A stretch of DNA of 64,000 bases from JAWPMV01 sp038527215. Lineage in GTDB: Bacteria > Bacteroidota > Bacteroidia > J057. A model generated the notes under the pieces. It was not told where the DNA came from and did no database searches. It saw only the letters and a list, made by a program, of their open reading frames with translations. How positions within the stretch are numbered: position 1 is the first letter of the stretch; every line of letters begins with the position of its first letter. The position numbers were made by a program, and so were the translations under genes. Below are positions 34,906-44,352 of the stretch, one piece after another. The DNA is taken from contig JBCBGC010000017.1 in NCBI GenBank assembly GCA_038527215.1, positions 15,555 through 79,554 on the forward strand, in the 5' to 3' direction.

Positions 34906-35661
34906 ATGCAGCCCTTTACCGCCATTATCATCACCTTAAATGAAGCGGCGAACATTGGGCGGTGCCTGGAAGCGCTCATGCCCCTGGCAGATGAGGTGAT
35001 CGTGGTAGATAGCTTTTCTGAGGATGATACGGTCCACATCGCCAAAAGCCTTGGCGCCACGGTTCATCAACGAAGCTTCTCAGGCTATGCCGATCAGAAA
35101 AATCATGCCCAACAGCTTGCCTCGAACGATTGGGTGCTTTCGATAGATGCTGACGAAGTTCCGGACCAGACTTTACAGCAAGCGCTGCGTGAGTTTGCTC
35201 CTACCGAAGGACAGCTTGGCTTTTACCTCCACCGGCGCAATCAGTACTGTGGGAAATGGATTCGATACGGAGACTGGCGAAAGGATCGGCAACTACGCCT
35301 TTATGACCGCAGGCAAGCTGGCTGGAAAGGAGATTTTGTGCATGAACGGGTGAGTCTGCCTCCTGACCATCCCGAGCCAAAGACGCTGCCCGGCTTTTTA
35401 CGCCATTATACCGTAATCTCGCGGGCGGATCACCTTGCCCGAGCCAGAAAATATGCCCTGCTCGCTGCGGAAGAAAAATATACGCAGGGAAAGAAAGCGC
35501 CCATTTGGAAAGCGCCGCTGAGTGCTGCCTGGAAATTTACCAGTGCTTATCTCTTCAAAGGAGGCTTTCTGGATGGCAGGGCAGGGTTTCAACTGGCCTG
35601 GATTTCTGCCAAAGGCGCTTATTGGCGTTATCAGGCCCTGGCCCGTAAGTGGAAAACCTGA
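34906..35661 (+). CDS. Family 2 glycosyltransferase (WaaE/KdtX-like)
   Basis: A 251-residue cytosolic or membrane-associated transferase with a GT-A fold. N-terminal FTAIIITLNEAANIGRCLEAL binds the sugar nucleotide; VLSIDADEVPDQ holds the metal-binding DxD. QLRLYDRRQAGWKGDFVHER and the C-terminal GGFLDGRAGF-LAWISAKGAYWRY are typical of the lipopolysaccharide-core glucosyltransferase WaaE/KdtX group. The likely role is lipooligosaccharide or related glycan synthesis (inference). Its stop is directly adjacent to the stop of the convergent acyl-CoA dehydrogenase. Confidence 0.88.
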   Translation: MQPFTAIIITLNEAANIGRCLEALMPLADEVIVVDSFSEDDTVHIAKSLGATVHQRSFSGYADQKNHAQQLASNDWVLSIDADEVPDQTLQQALREFAPTEGQLGFYLHRRNQYCGKWIRYGDWRKDRQLRLYDRRQAGWKGDFVHERVSLPPDHPEPKTLPGFLRHYTVISRADHLARARKYALLAAEEKYTQGKKAPIWKAPLSAAWKFTSAYLFKGGFLDGRAGFQLAWISAKGAYWRYQALARKWKT

Positions 35662-37455
35662 TCAGGTGATTTTTACTTCTTCCTGGTAAATGGTTAGCAC
35701 CTCGTCCTCATCCATCAAGCGGGCTTTCAAGCCCAGGTTTTTCCGGAGTTCGTAGGCAAAAAAGAAACGCATGGTGTGGACCTTACTCTGGTAAAAGGCT
35801 TCTTGCCCCGCAGCCCCCATTAGGAGGTGCTGTTGCGCGACCGTGGCCATTTTTAGCCATTGCCAGCCCAAGACCACGTGGCTGAACATGTGCAGGTATA
35901 AGGTAGCATCCGCCAGGAATACCTCCGGCTTTCCTTGTTGCGCGATGCCCATCAGGTGTTGGGTAGTGGCTTGCAGGTCCTGGAAAGCAGTCCCCAATTG
36001 CTGGGCATATTTCTTTAGATCATGATGTACCTCCGCTTCCGCTATACTCAAATTGATTTCTTCGCCCAGCATTTGGAAAGCCTTTCCGCCCGCCATCATC
36101 ACTTTCCGACCCAGCAGGTCCAGGGACTGAATCCCGGTAGTGCCTTCATAGATAGGCGCAATCCGCACGTCCCGGTAAAGCTGCTCCAGCACAAAATCTT
36201 CACAATATCCATAGCCGCCTAGTACCTGTAAGCCCTGGCTGACAGATTCAACAGCAGCCTCCGCAGGATAGGTCTTGGCAATCGGGGTCAGCAATTCCAA
36301 CAGCAAATGGGCGCGCTCCCGCTCTTCTCCTTCCAGGACCACAGTTAGGTCATGGTACTTGGCGCAGGCCAGCAGCAGGGAAAAACTTCCTTCCACCACG
36401 GCTTTTTGGCTTAAGAGCATGCGGCGGACATCGGGATGCTGTACGATGGGCACCGGGGCGAAATCCATGCTTTTTTGATGCAAACGACGACCTTGGGGCC
36501 TTTCTTCGGCATATTGTAAGGAAGCATAGTAGGCGGCAGAAGCAATCGCCGCAGCAATGCCTCCTACATCCAGGCGCTCCTCATTCATCATTTGAAACAT
36601 ATAGGAGAGGCCACGATGCGGCTCACCTACCAGCCAGCCATGACAATCCTGCTTTTCTCCCATGATCAGATGACAAGCCGGCGTAGCCTTTTGTCCCATT
36701 TTATGAAAAACCGCCGCGGTGGTTACATCATTGGGAACCAGCGCGCCATCCGCTTCGCGATATTTGGGCACGACAAAAAGGGAAATGCCTTTGGTGCCTT
36801 GCGGGGCCCCGTCAATCCGGGCCAGCATCAGGTGAATGATATTGTCTACACAATCCTGATCCCCTCCGGAGATGAATACCTTCTGGCCTTCAATTAGATA
36901 ATGCCCCCCTTCTGCTGGCGTGGCAGAAGTGGTAATATCCGACAGCGAACTGCCAGCATCTGGCTCAGTCAAGGCCATGGTCCCGGGCGCACTGCCGTCA
37001 AACATGCCGGGCAGATATTTTTTCCGCAGTTCATCGTTTCCGAAAGACAGGAGCAGATTAGAGGCACCGGTAGTACTACCGGTATACCCAAAAGCGCCAT
37101 TATTGGCGGCCTGAAAGATTAACCTTGTGGCATTTTTGACCAGGGAAGGGAGTTGCATGCCGCCCCATTCCATGGGGGCCGAGGCGCTATACCAACCATC
37201 TTCGCCCCATTTCTGCAGGATCTTGCCGATTTGAGGATGCACTTTCACTTCCCCTTCTTCTACGTCAGGGACAAATTGATCCATTTCCCGGAGATAAGGA
37301 TATAAATAGGTATCAGCCAATTGTAAGGCGGCATCCAGCATAAAATCCACCGACTCTTCATCGTGGGCTTCAAAGTAAGGATGGCGCAACAACTCCTCTA
37401 CAGGGTGAACTTGATGAACCAGAAATTTCAAATGAGGCAGACTGATATATTTCAT
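35662..37455 (-). CDS. Acyl-CoA dehydrogenase with extra C-terminal domain (DmdC-like)
   Basis: FAD-dependent alpha,beta-dehydrogenase of 597 residues, of the long DmdC/FadE-type group rather than the 380-residue short type. Signatures are MALTEPDAGSSLSDITT, EGQKVFISGGDQD, FHKMGQKATPACHL, LDVGGIAAAIASAAYYASLQ, LQVLGGYGYCEDFVLEQLYRDVRI and IYEGTTGIQSLDLLGRK, where Glu is the expected catalytic base. The extra C-terminal helical domain (about 475-597) is typical of 3-methylmercaptopropionyl-CoA dehydrogenases, but substrates of such paralogues vary; fatty acyl-CoA is equally possible. The sulfatase gene lies 49 bases upstream on the same strand. Confidence 0.9.
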   Translation of the reverse strand: MKYISLPHLKFLVHQVHPVEELLRHPYFEAHDEESVDFMLDAALQLADTYLYPYLREMDQFVPDVEEGEVKVHPQIGKILQKWGEDGWYSASAPMEWGGMQLPSLVKNATRLIFQAANNGAFGYTGSTTGASNLLLSFGNDELRKKYLPGMFDGSAPGTMALTEPDAGSSLSDITTSATPAEGGHYLIEGQKVFISGGDQDCVDNIIHLMLARIDGAPQGTKGISLFVVPKYREADGALVPNDVTTAAVFHKMGQKATPACHLIMGEKQDCHGWLVGEPHRGLSYMFQMMNEERLDVGGIAAAIASAAYYASLQYAEERPQGRRLHQKSMDFAPVPIVQHPDVRRMLLSQKAVVEGSFSLLLACAKYHDLTVVLEGEERERAHLLLELLTPIAKTYPAEAAVESVSQGLQVLGGYGYCEDFVLEQLYRDVRIAPIYEGTTGIQSLDLLGRKVMMAGGKAFQMLGEEINLSIAEAEVHHDLKKYAQQLGTAFQDLQATTQHLMGIAQQGKPEVFLADATLYLHMFSHVVLGWQWLKMATVAQQHLLMGAAGQEAFYQSKVHTMRFFFAYELRKNLGLKARLMDEDEVLTIYQEEVKIT

Positions 37456-37504
37456 AAAAACCTTAAGTATGGGACTTGCTTAAAGATACACATTCTTGCT
37501 CCGA

Positions 37505-38950
37505 TTATTCCCAGCTGACCTGGGCTGCCGGGCGATTTTCTTTCCCCACCCGATCCGTAAGTTCATCTCCCAAAGCTTCGCGGTAACGCTCCCCCTCTGC
37601 TTCCAACCTGGCCAGGATTTCAGGATAGCGATCCGCAACATTTTGGGTTTCGCTGATATCCGTATTCAGGTCGTAGAGTTCTAAGCCCATAGGGGTTTGA
37701 TAGTTGTAGGGAACGGGCAGCCCATCTCGCCCCCCTTCCCGTCCTTCCAGGCTGCGATACTTGTGAGGGAAATACAATTTCCACCGACCGTCTCCACTCA
37801 ACACGCCTTGCAGATGGTTGCGATGGTAGTAAAAAGCGAAACTCTCATGCGGGCTTTCAGTCGTTTGCCCGCTTAGCAAAGGCCAAATATCGCCGCCGTC
37901 CACTTTTCGATCTGGTAAAGCTGCTCCAGCAAGCCCTGCCAGGGTAGGCAGGATATCGATGGTCATCGCAGGTGCTGGGATTTCGGTTCCCGCTTGAATT
38001 TTTCCGGGCCAGCGCATGATACAAGGCACCCGAACCCCTCCTTCCAGCGAGGTTCCCTTGCCTTCACGCAGGGGCAGAGCGGAGCCGGAGTGATTCCCGT
38101 AATTGAGCCAGGGACCATTGTCGGAAGCAAAAATGACCATGGTATGCTCGTCCAGGCCTTCTGCTTTGAGCGTCTGCAAAATCTGGCCTACAGACCAGTC
38201 GATCTCCTGGATGACGTCCCCGTATAGGCCTCTGGCCGAGGAATCAGCATTTTTTTCCGAAACAAACAAGGGCACATGCGGCATACAATGAGGCACATAG
38301 AGGAAAAAAGGTGCTGCTTTATTTTTTCGGATAAAATTCACCGCCCGCTCCGTAAAAAGGGTCGTCAAATGGGACTGGTCAGTGGTAATCGAATCGATCA
38401 CCTTTTGCCCCTCAATCAGCGGTAAGAAATCGAAATTGAATTGGTCATTGGCCGGATGGGAAGGCCACATATCATTGGAATAAGGAATCCCCAGATACTC
38501 GTCAAAGCCCTGGGCGGTGGGCAGGAGATCAGGATGATCGCCCAGATGCCATTTTCCAAAAATCCCGGTTCTGTAGCCCAGCGGTTTCAGCATCTCCGCC
38601 AGGGTCATTTCTTCTGGGGCGAGGCCACTTTTGGCTTTAGGAAAATAAGCCCCATGCACGCCTACCCGATTGGCATAGCAACCGGTAAGCAGAGAAGCCC
38701 GGGAAGCGGAGCATACCCCCTGGCTGACATAGAATTGGGGAAAGCGGGCCCCTTCTTGAGCCATCTGGTCAAGGTGAGGGGTTTCGATATCGGGTGAGCC
38801 ATAGCAGCCCACATCCTGGTAGCCTTGATCATCCGTAAAGATGATGACAAAATTAGGCGGGAGCTTTTCGTCTCTGGAAGGAACGGAATCACCCTGGCAA
38901 GCCATGAAACATATCAGGCAAGCTAGCAGGCACAAGCGAGAGGTCAGCAT
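37505..38950 (-). CDS. Sulfatase (arylsulfatase A-like) lipoprotein
   Basis: The start chosen is MLTSRLCLLACLICFMAC at 38950, giving a lipobox with Cys18; the open frame continues to 38983. VIIFTDDQGYQDVGC carries the calcium-binding Asp pair, and VCSASRASLLTG is the C-x-A-S-R sequence converted to formylglycine, with Cys as substrate of an FGE-type maturase. GKWHLGD and FASDNGPWLNYGNHSG complete the S1 sulfatase active site. It likely desulfates a polysaccharide or small sulfate ester at the cell surface or in the periplasm. Substrate is unknown. Confidence 0.92.
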   Translation of the reverse strand: MLTSRLCLLACLICFMACQGDSVPSRDEKLPPNFVIIFTDDQGYQDVGCYGSPDIETPHLDQMAQEGARFPQFYVSQGVCSASRASLLTGCYANRVGVHGAYFPKAKSGLAPEEMTLAEMLKPLGYRTGIFGKWHLGDHPDLLPTAQGFDEYLGIPYSNDMWPSHPANDQFNFDFLPLIEGQKVIDSITTDQSHLTTLFTERAVNFIRKNKAAPFFLYVPHCMPHVPLFVSEKNADSSARGLYGDVIQEIDWSVGQILQTLKAEGLDEHTMVIFASDNGPWLNYGNHSGSALPLREGKGTSLEGGVRVPCIMRWPGKIQAGTEIPAPAMTIDILPTLAGLAGAALPDRKVDGGDIWPLLSGQTTESPHESFAFYYHRNHLQGVLSGDGRWKLYFPHKYRSLEGREGGRDGLPVPYNYQTPMGLELYDLNTDISETQNVADRYPEILARLEAEGERYREALGDELTDRVGKENRPAAQVSWE

Positions 38951-38979
38951 AGGTAGGAATATTTCGAAAAAGAAGATAG

Positions 38980-39018
38980 CCAATAAAAAGAAAAGCCGCT
39001 CCCAAAGAAGCGGCTTTT
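38980..39018 (-). terminator. Intrinsic terminator of the T9SS hydrolase gene
   Basis: A 10-bp stem (AAAAGCCGCT at 38991-39000 with 39009-39018) and an eight-base loop. Read on the minus strand it ends CTTTTCTTTTTA. It follows the stop at 39043 by about 25 bases. Confidence 0.88.
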
Positions 39019-39042
39019 TACTTTTATGAGATTTCGCTCACC

Positions 39043-40674
39043 TTATTCGAAAAGGATTTTTTCGCTGAAAGCAGCGTTGTCGTCTCTGACCTGGATCAGA
39101 TACATGCCAGAAGGCAGGTTGTTACGAGAAATCGTCAGCTGACGCTCGTTAACATTGGTGAAGCGCTGCAGCACTTTACCCGTAATGTCCATCAAGACGA
39201 CTTCGTCCAGAGATGTTACGGTTTCCTTCTGTGCTACGATGATGCGATCGCGAGCAGGATTAGGATAGATACCAATCCGGCCTCTCAGCAGATTTTCTTC
39301 GATGCTGGTCCCGAAAGATACATCACTAGCCTCTACAATGCCCAAAGCCAGGGCCATACGAGGAGATACGTATCCAACGATGGAGTCAATATAGGTACGC
39401 GCTACCGCTGGGTCGTTAGGGTTGTCCAGGGTCAACTGGCAGTAACGCTCCGCACCGGTGATCGGGTTGTTACCCATGTCATAGCCTACGGCGAAAGTCA
39501 AAGAGTCAATCCAATCGTAAGGCGCGTTTCCTGGGGCACAAGTATCAGCCGGTGCATTCGGAATGGTAGTAATACACTGAGAAGAGCAAGGCGTATAGGG
39601 ACCAGATAATGGATAGAGTCCATCCAGGTCTCCCCAACCGGCGTTGATCAGATCAGTACCTACTTTTTGGTTGAAAGGATCTTTCCAGACTACGTCTTTC
39701 CAAACGTCGTTGACACCCATTTTCTGCGCCTGCGTAATGACGGCAAAGGCACCAGCAGCCGTATCAATGACAGAAAGGTTGTTGATCGGTTCCAGTACGT
39801 CTTCCAGGTTGAAAGGAGCAAACTGATCATCAGGACTTTGGATACCCATGATCGCAGGTCCTCCGGGACGTACCCAGCTAGAATCACCCAGGGCACCACC
39901 TAAGCAGAATCCTACGGTGAAATCAGAGCTGTAAGTAGGATAGTGAGGAATATTGAACAAGGCAGAATCCACACCGTAAATATCTCCTAACTGAAGCGTA
40001 TCTACATAAGGCACGGGATCCATGGGATCGGAGAAGTCGGTAAACTTCCTGAGCAGCAGCTGATCAAAATCTCTTAAGAAGGCTGCAGCATAGGTCAGGT
40101 ATCCACCAGTTCCAGAACCTCCCAAAGCTACTTTATCAGGATCGATTTTAAAGGTGTTACCATCTTCCGCAGCAGACTTACGGAAAAAGCGGATAGAAGT
40201 CCGCAGATCCTGAATCGCACGATAAGTCGCTTCCAGGATAGTTTTCCGCTGGGTTTCAATCGGAGCTGTCAGGAACCAACCGAGACGATTGTCAACGGTA
40301 GCAACCACGTAGCCCATTTTGGCGTAACGGGTAGCCAGTTCCACCAGCAGACTGTCTTTCCTGTTTCCATTGAAGGTACCATTCACAATGGCAGGGAAAT
40401 AAGTTCCGTTATGGCTCAGAATCAACAGCGGACGTTGAGAAACGGTATCACCGGTAGGCTCATAGATATCCATCTGCTTGGACACGGGCACCGGCCCTGT
40501 AACTCCAGGGACCTGGGCAATCAGTGGGAAGATGCTGTAGTTGGTCTGATAAGTGGTATCTGCCGTAACAGTTACCGCTGAAAAGACCTCATCTAAATAG
40601 CGTGTTTGGGCCCCCAGTTGTAGCACGGATAACCCGAACAACATCGTGAGGCAAAGCGTCAAGATTTTCTTCAT
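39043..40674 (-). CDS. Secreted alpha/beta-hydrolase with T9SS sorting domain
   Basis: 543 residues with a signal peptide (MKKILTLCLTMLFGLSVLQLGAQ). The catalytic part has an alpha/beta-hydrolase layout: LLILSHNGTYFPAIVNG (oxyanion-type HNG), VVATVDNRLGW, and the nucleophile elbow VALGGSGTGGYLTYAAAF (G-x-S-x-G). Several Cys-containing loops follow. The last 80 residues are a type A T9SS tag (RIGIYPNPARDRIIV to SEKILFE). It probably acts as an extracellular esterase or depolymerase (inference; catalytic Asp and His not assigned). A TonB-dependent receptor gene lies 87 bases upstream on the same strand. Confidence 0.85.
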   Translation of the reverse strand: MKKILTLCLTMLFGLSVLQLGAQTRYLDEVFSAVTVTADTTYQTNYSIFPLIAQVPGVTGPVPVSKQMDIYEPTGDTVSQRPLLILSHNGTYFPAIVNGTFNGNRKDSLLVELATRYAKMGYVVATVDNRLGWFLTAPIETQRKTILEATYRAIQDLRTSIRFFRKSAAEDGNTFKIDPDKVALGGSGTGGYLTYAAAFLRDFDQLLLRKFTDFSDPMDPVPYVDTLQLGDIYGVDSALFNIPHYPTYSSDFTVGFCLGGALGDSSWVRPGGPAIMGIQSPDDQFAPFNLEDVLEPINNLSVIDTAAGAFAVITQAQKMGVNDVWKDVVWKDPFNQKVGTDLINAGWGDLDGLYPLSGPYTPCSSQCITTIPNAPADTCAPGNAPYDWIDSLTFAVGYDMGNNPITGAERYCQLTLDNPNDPAVARTYIDSIVGYVSPRMALALGIVEASDVSFGTSIEENLLRGRIGIYPNPARDRIIVAQKETVTSLDEVVLMDITGKVLQRFTNVNERQLTISRNNLPSGMYLIQVRDDNAAFSEKILFE

Positions 40675-40761
40675 AATCTCTGGGTTTTGGTTAAATAAGT
40701 TGGTTAAAGGTTCATGCGCGTTCCCATCAGAGGCATGGAGAAAGCGTTATTATTTTTTCAC

Positions 40762-43587
40762 TTACCATTTATCAATATCAAAGGTGGCGGAGAAATAAGC
40801 CATCCGACCGATCAGCGGCCCACCATAGGCCTGATACACCTGGTTGTTCAGGACATTGGATGCGCCTAATTTGAAGGTAGTGTAAATGTCTTCCACTCGC
40901 TTATTGACCTGCACATCCAGCATATCATAGCTGTCAATGAAGCCGGTAAACTGAGGAGAACCTTCAAAGAGGAATCCCTCAATCCATTTGTAATTCACAC
41001 TGAAGCCCACGTGGTCGATCGGGCCGATTTCAATGTCCCGTCCCGTAATGCCTATATTATACTTGTGTTCAGGGGTGTTAAAGGCGGGAATAATGGGATC
41101 GTCCGTAGCCGTATTCAAGCGGTTCCAGGAGTAATTACCATTCAAGGTGATTTTATCCGTAAGGAAATAATTTATCCCGATGGATGCCCCCTGTGTAGTA
41201 ACAATGTCCTGGGCGTTGGAAGCAATCCGGAAAGCCTGTACATCGGTAGGAAGTCCTGAAGTAAAGCCTACATCCAGGCCGATTTCAAAGCCAATGAAAT
41301 CGCGGTAACGGCTAAAGTAATAGCTGGCATCTATGTAGGCCTTGGTGCCGATCGTCGCCCGGTAGCCAAATTCAATGGTCTGTACTTTTTCCGGACGGAT
41401 GGGATCAACCCCAAAGAATTCCAGGGTGTCTCCATTGAAGGTTTCGGCATACCATTCCAGTGAGCGTACCGTGATCAGGTCCTCACGTCCATCCAGGTTT
41501 CCGAGCAGGATGGCCCGCCCTACATTATAATATAAGTATTGGTTGGCCAGGGTTGGGTTTCGAATGGCGGAAGAGAAAGAAACCCGGATCACCTGGTTTT
41601 CATCTGGGGTCCAAACGGCGGAAGCGGCTGGAGAAAAGAGGTAGCCAAAGTTCTGGTTTTTATCCATCCGCACCGTGGCATTGAGCTTTAAGGTTTCGTC
41701 AGCCACTTTTTTCTCAATCCCTGCATATACCCCGTACTCGAAGTTCCGAATCGCCTCGGTGGTATCCCGGAAAATGGTTCCATCAGACACAGGAGTGTAG
41801 AGACGGCCATTGGCGCCTACGGTAATCACCCCAAAGCTAGGTTTGAATTTATACTCTCCATGTAAGTGATACAATTTAGAGCGGTCAATAAAGCGGGTTC
41901 CACCATCCGCAATGGAACGGGAAATAATATCGTTGAAAGCCGCTTCGAATTCAGGAGTACCAGGTTGCAGAAAGTTATTGTCTGCTTCAGCTCGTACGGC
42001 ATCATGCAGGGAACCTAGAAATTCCTTATTAGCATCGATGATGCTATCCGCCCGGGCAAAATCATAAATGAAGGGAGGCGTACTGGGGATAGAAGGAAAG
42101 CCTTCCAACCCTCTCACCTGGGAGGAGGCGCCCTGGGTTACGTAGGCAGTCCGGTAATCCTGGCTCCAGTCTTTATCATTTTTGCGGTCTTCCTGTAGTT
42201 TAAAGGCCGTAAATACAGCATCATAGGTTTCTCCCGCATCTTCATGCGTCATATAGGCCCGCACAAAGAATTTGTTTTTCTCCTGAATCTCCAGCCGGTG
42301 CTGAAAAAACTGAATGCCCTTCAAGCTGATCCGGTTATCTCCCTGGAAAACGGTGGTACCGTTGGAGTAGGAAGAAGATGCGATCATCTCCACCCGGGGA
42401 CGGAGTTTATAGTGGAGGGCAACATTGGTCTTGAGGTTGCGGGTATCATAATTAACCAGGTCTCTTTCCCAATATCCCGTCCGGTGCCAACGGCCCAAGC
42501 CTGGGGTATTGATTTTTTCGTTGGGGGAAGTAGCCCGGTTCTGGGCAGGGTTGAGGTTTTCATCGCCGTAGCGATTCACCGCATCATACCCACCGGGATT
42601 ATCCGTTCCTACGTAGGGAATGGCGCGAGCTTCCAGGGTATCCCGATAGGCTTCAGTCGCATTCTGCGCTTCCCAGTCATCCGCCGTGAGGTAGAAGACA
42701 TTAAACTTAAGGGCCAGTTTTTCTTCTCCTTTTTTGTTTTTAAAAGCTCTGGCATAGCGAATAGAGGCTTCCGCCAGGTTCCGCTCTCCCACTTTTACTG
42801 AAGCCGCCAGGCCTTTATGGATAAAGGGGTTTTTGGTCTGCATACTGATCACGCCGTTAAAGGCGTTGGGGCCGTAGAAGGCAGAACTCGCCCCGACAAT
42901 CAGGTCTACCGACTCAATATCCAATTCGGAGGCTCCCAGGAAGTTACCGAGGGAGAAGTTCAATCCGGGGGATTGGTTATCTACGCCGTCAATGATCTGC
43001 AGCGATCGTACGGGTGCCGTACTGTTAAAGCCTCGGGTGTTGACGATTTTAAAGCCCAAACTGGCGGCCGTCAGGTCAACTCCTTTGAGGTGTCCCAGAC
43101 CGTCATAAAAGTTGGCGGCAGGGGTTTCCTTAATAGCATTGATGCCCATAGACTCCACCGTAAGGGAAGATTGCTTCTGCTTCTCAGCATAGGCACTGGC
43201 CACAATTTCTACAGGTCCCATCGTAAATGCACCTTCGCGCATCCGCACGATGACGGACCCACCTAAGGAAGGAACCTCCACCCGAGCGGTATCAAAACTT
43301 ACGTAAGTAATGACCAGCGTAAGCGGTGCCGGCTTGGGGGAGCGAATGGTAAAGTCGCCTTTATCATTGGTCAAGGCGCCAGCAGAGGTGCCTTCGATTT
43401 GTACCTTTACGCCTTGTAAAGGACTATCGTCAGCATCGTTCAATACCTTTCCTACTACATTCCCCTGGGCAAAGACCTGGGAGGTAGAGAAAAAGCTAAA
43501 AAATAGCACAAGCAGGATGCCTAGCTTGGTCAAGCTATGGCGGGTGCAGACGTATAAACGCCGCAATGAGTAGTAGTAGCAGGTCAT
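40762..43587 (-). CDS. TonB-dependent receptor with carboxypeptidase-like regulatory domain
   Basis: Outer-membrane receptor, about 940 residues. In-frame ATGs lie at 43611 and 43587; the second leaves a long basic n-region before the hydrophobic signal helix (KLGILLVLFFSFFSTSQVFAQ) and was preferred. A regulatory beta domain (VVGKVLNDADDSPLQGVKVQ) follows, then the plug (FYDGLGHLKGVDLTAASLGF, then VNTRGFNSTAPVRSLQIIDG) and a long barrel ending FSATFDIDKW. No SusD or DUF4249 partner is adjacent; instead the next gene encodes a T9SS-tagged hydrolase, suggesting the receptor may import its products (inference). Confidence 0.9.
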   Translation of the reverse strand: MTCYYYSLRRLYVCTRHSLTKLGILLVLFFSFFSTSQVFAQGNVVGKVLNDADDSPLQGVKVQIEGTSAGALTNDKGDFTIRSPKPAPLTLVITYVSFDTARVEVPSLGGSVIVRMREGAFTMGPVEIVASAYAEKQKQSSLTVESMGINAIKETPAANFYDGLGHLKGVDLTAASLGFKIVNTRGFNSTAPVRSLQIIDGVDNQSPGLNFSLGNFLGASELDIESVDLIVGASSAFYGPNAFNGVISMQTKNPFIHKGLAASVKVGERNLAEASIRYARAFKNKKGEEKLALKFNVFYLTADDWEAQNATEAYRDTLEARAIPYVGTDNPGGYDAVNRYGDENLNPAQNRATSPNEKINTPGLGRWHRTGYWERDLVNYDTRNLKTNVALHYKLRPRVEMIASSSYSNGTTVFQGDNRISLKGIQFFQHRLEIQEKNKFFVRAYMTHEDAGETYDAVFTAFKLQEDRKNDKDWSQDYRTAYVTQGASSQVRGLEGFPSIPSTPPFIYDFARADSIIDANKEFLGSLHDAVRAEADNNFLQPGTPEFEAAFNDIISRSIADGGTRFIDRSKLYHLHGEYKFKPSFGVITVGANGRLYTPVSDGTIFRDTTEAIRNFEYGVYAGIEKKVADETLKLNATVRMDKNQNFGYLFSPAASAVWTPDENQVIRVSFSSAIRNPTLANQYLYYNVGRAILLGNLDGREDLITVRSLEWYAETFNGDTLEFFGVDPIRPEKVQTIEFGYRATIGTKAYIDASYYFSRYRDFIGFEIGLDVGFTSGLPTDVQAFRIASNAQDIVTTQGASIGINYFLTDKITLNGNYSWNRLNTATDDPIIPAFNTPEHKYNIGITGRDIEIGPIDHVGFSVNYKWIEGFLFEGSPQFTGFIDSYDMLDVQVNKRVEDIYTTFKLGASNVLNNQVYQAYGGPLIGRMAYFSATFDIDKW

Positions 43588-43902
43588 GACAGTGAGAGTT
43601 CTAACAAGCATGTTTCCCTAAATGCATAATTTTGATACAAGGCATTTTCAGGGAAATCTAATTAACGTTGAAACTGACTGGTGTAAAATATAAGCCTACA
43701 GAGCTTATTTTAACAAACTACTCAATTTCCTCAATAATTTGGAAAAAGATTTAGTCGAATTTACACCTAGGCGAATTTAGGCCTTTTGGCCCAAAAATCG
43801 GAATTTTCTCGAAAATCTTTGAGTAAGTAGTGTTTCTGAAGGCGGGATGAGCAATTCTTTGCTCAATATCTAACATTTTCCGCAAAAAGGCTAGGGGAAA
43901 AT
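43588..43902. other. Intergenic region, 315 bases
   Basis: AT-rich. It contains an 8-bp inverted repeat (GGTGTAAA at 43680-43687 with TTTACACC at 43760-43767) and a short hairpin GGCCTTTTGGCC at 43780-43791. Neither has a T-run. No gene was recognised. Confidence 0.5.
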
Positions 43903-44286
43903 TTAGTCCTCTTCCGCCGTATTCTTCTCCAAGATCAGCAAAAGCACCGCAGCAGCAGCCCCTGCCATCAGGTCAATGGGCTCTACCGTGGCGAGCTCTT
44001 TTTCAAACCAACCGACCTCTCCCTCAAAGACCTTTTCTCCTTCTATGGTCGCCAAAGGGGCCTCGAAAACTCCCTTTTTTCCCCCACGAAACACCTGATT
44101 GCTTTCAACTATCGCCAAGGGCTTTTCCAGCCAACCCTTGTCTCCTTCGTAAATCTTATCTTCTACGATGGTCAAAACCGGCTTTTCCAGCCAGCCTTTT
44201 TTGCCCCAGTACACCGAACCGTCTTTGACCGTGGCATAGGCCTTTTCTCTGAAACCTTTATGATCCCGATAAATGCGTATTTCCAT
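43903..44286 (-). CDS. Small repeat protein, probably 4-fold beta-flower type
   Basis: About 127 residues from MEIRIYRDHKGFREKAYATV (44286); the open frame extends further upstream without support. Four or five short repeats run through it, with the common pattern (A/L)TV(E/K)DxxVYxGxKGWLEKPLAxVE, for example VYWGKKGWLEKP, IYEGDKGWLEKP, VFRGGKKGVFEAP and VFEGEVGWFEKE. The end is a hydrophobic stretch (MAGAAAAVLLLILEK) that may anchor it in the membrane. The repeat pattern resembles the family known as 4-fold beta flower proteins, whose function is unknown; this match is from memory of the pattern. Divergent from the sialidase gene. Confidence 0.6.
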   Translation of the reverse strand: MEIRIYRDHKGFREKAYATVKDGSVYWGKKGWLEKPVLTIVEDKIYEGDKGWLEKPLAIVESNQVFRGGKKGVFEAPLATIEGEKVFEGEVGWFEKELATVEPIDLMAGAAAAVLLLILEKNTAEED

Positions 44287-44352
44287 GCCCATAAGGTAAT
44301 CAATTTGTAAAAAAGGGGGGAGAGTCGTAATTAGAAAAATAGCCAAACCGAT

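Noticed and set aside
43780..43791. GGCCTTTTGGCC hairpin as terminator
   Set aside because: Only a four-base stem, no T-run.
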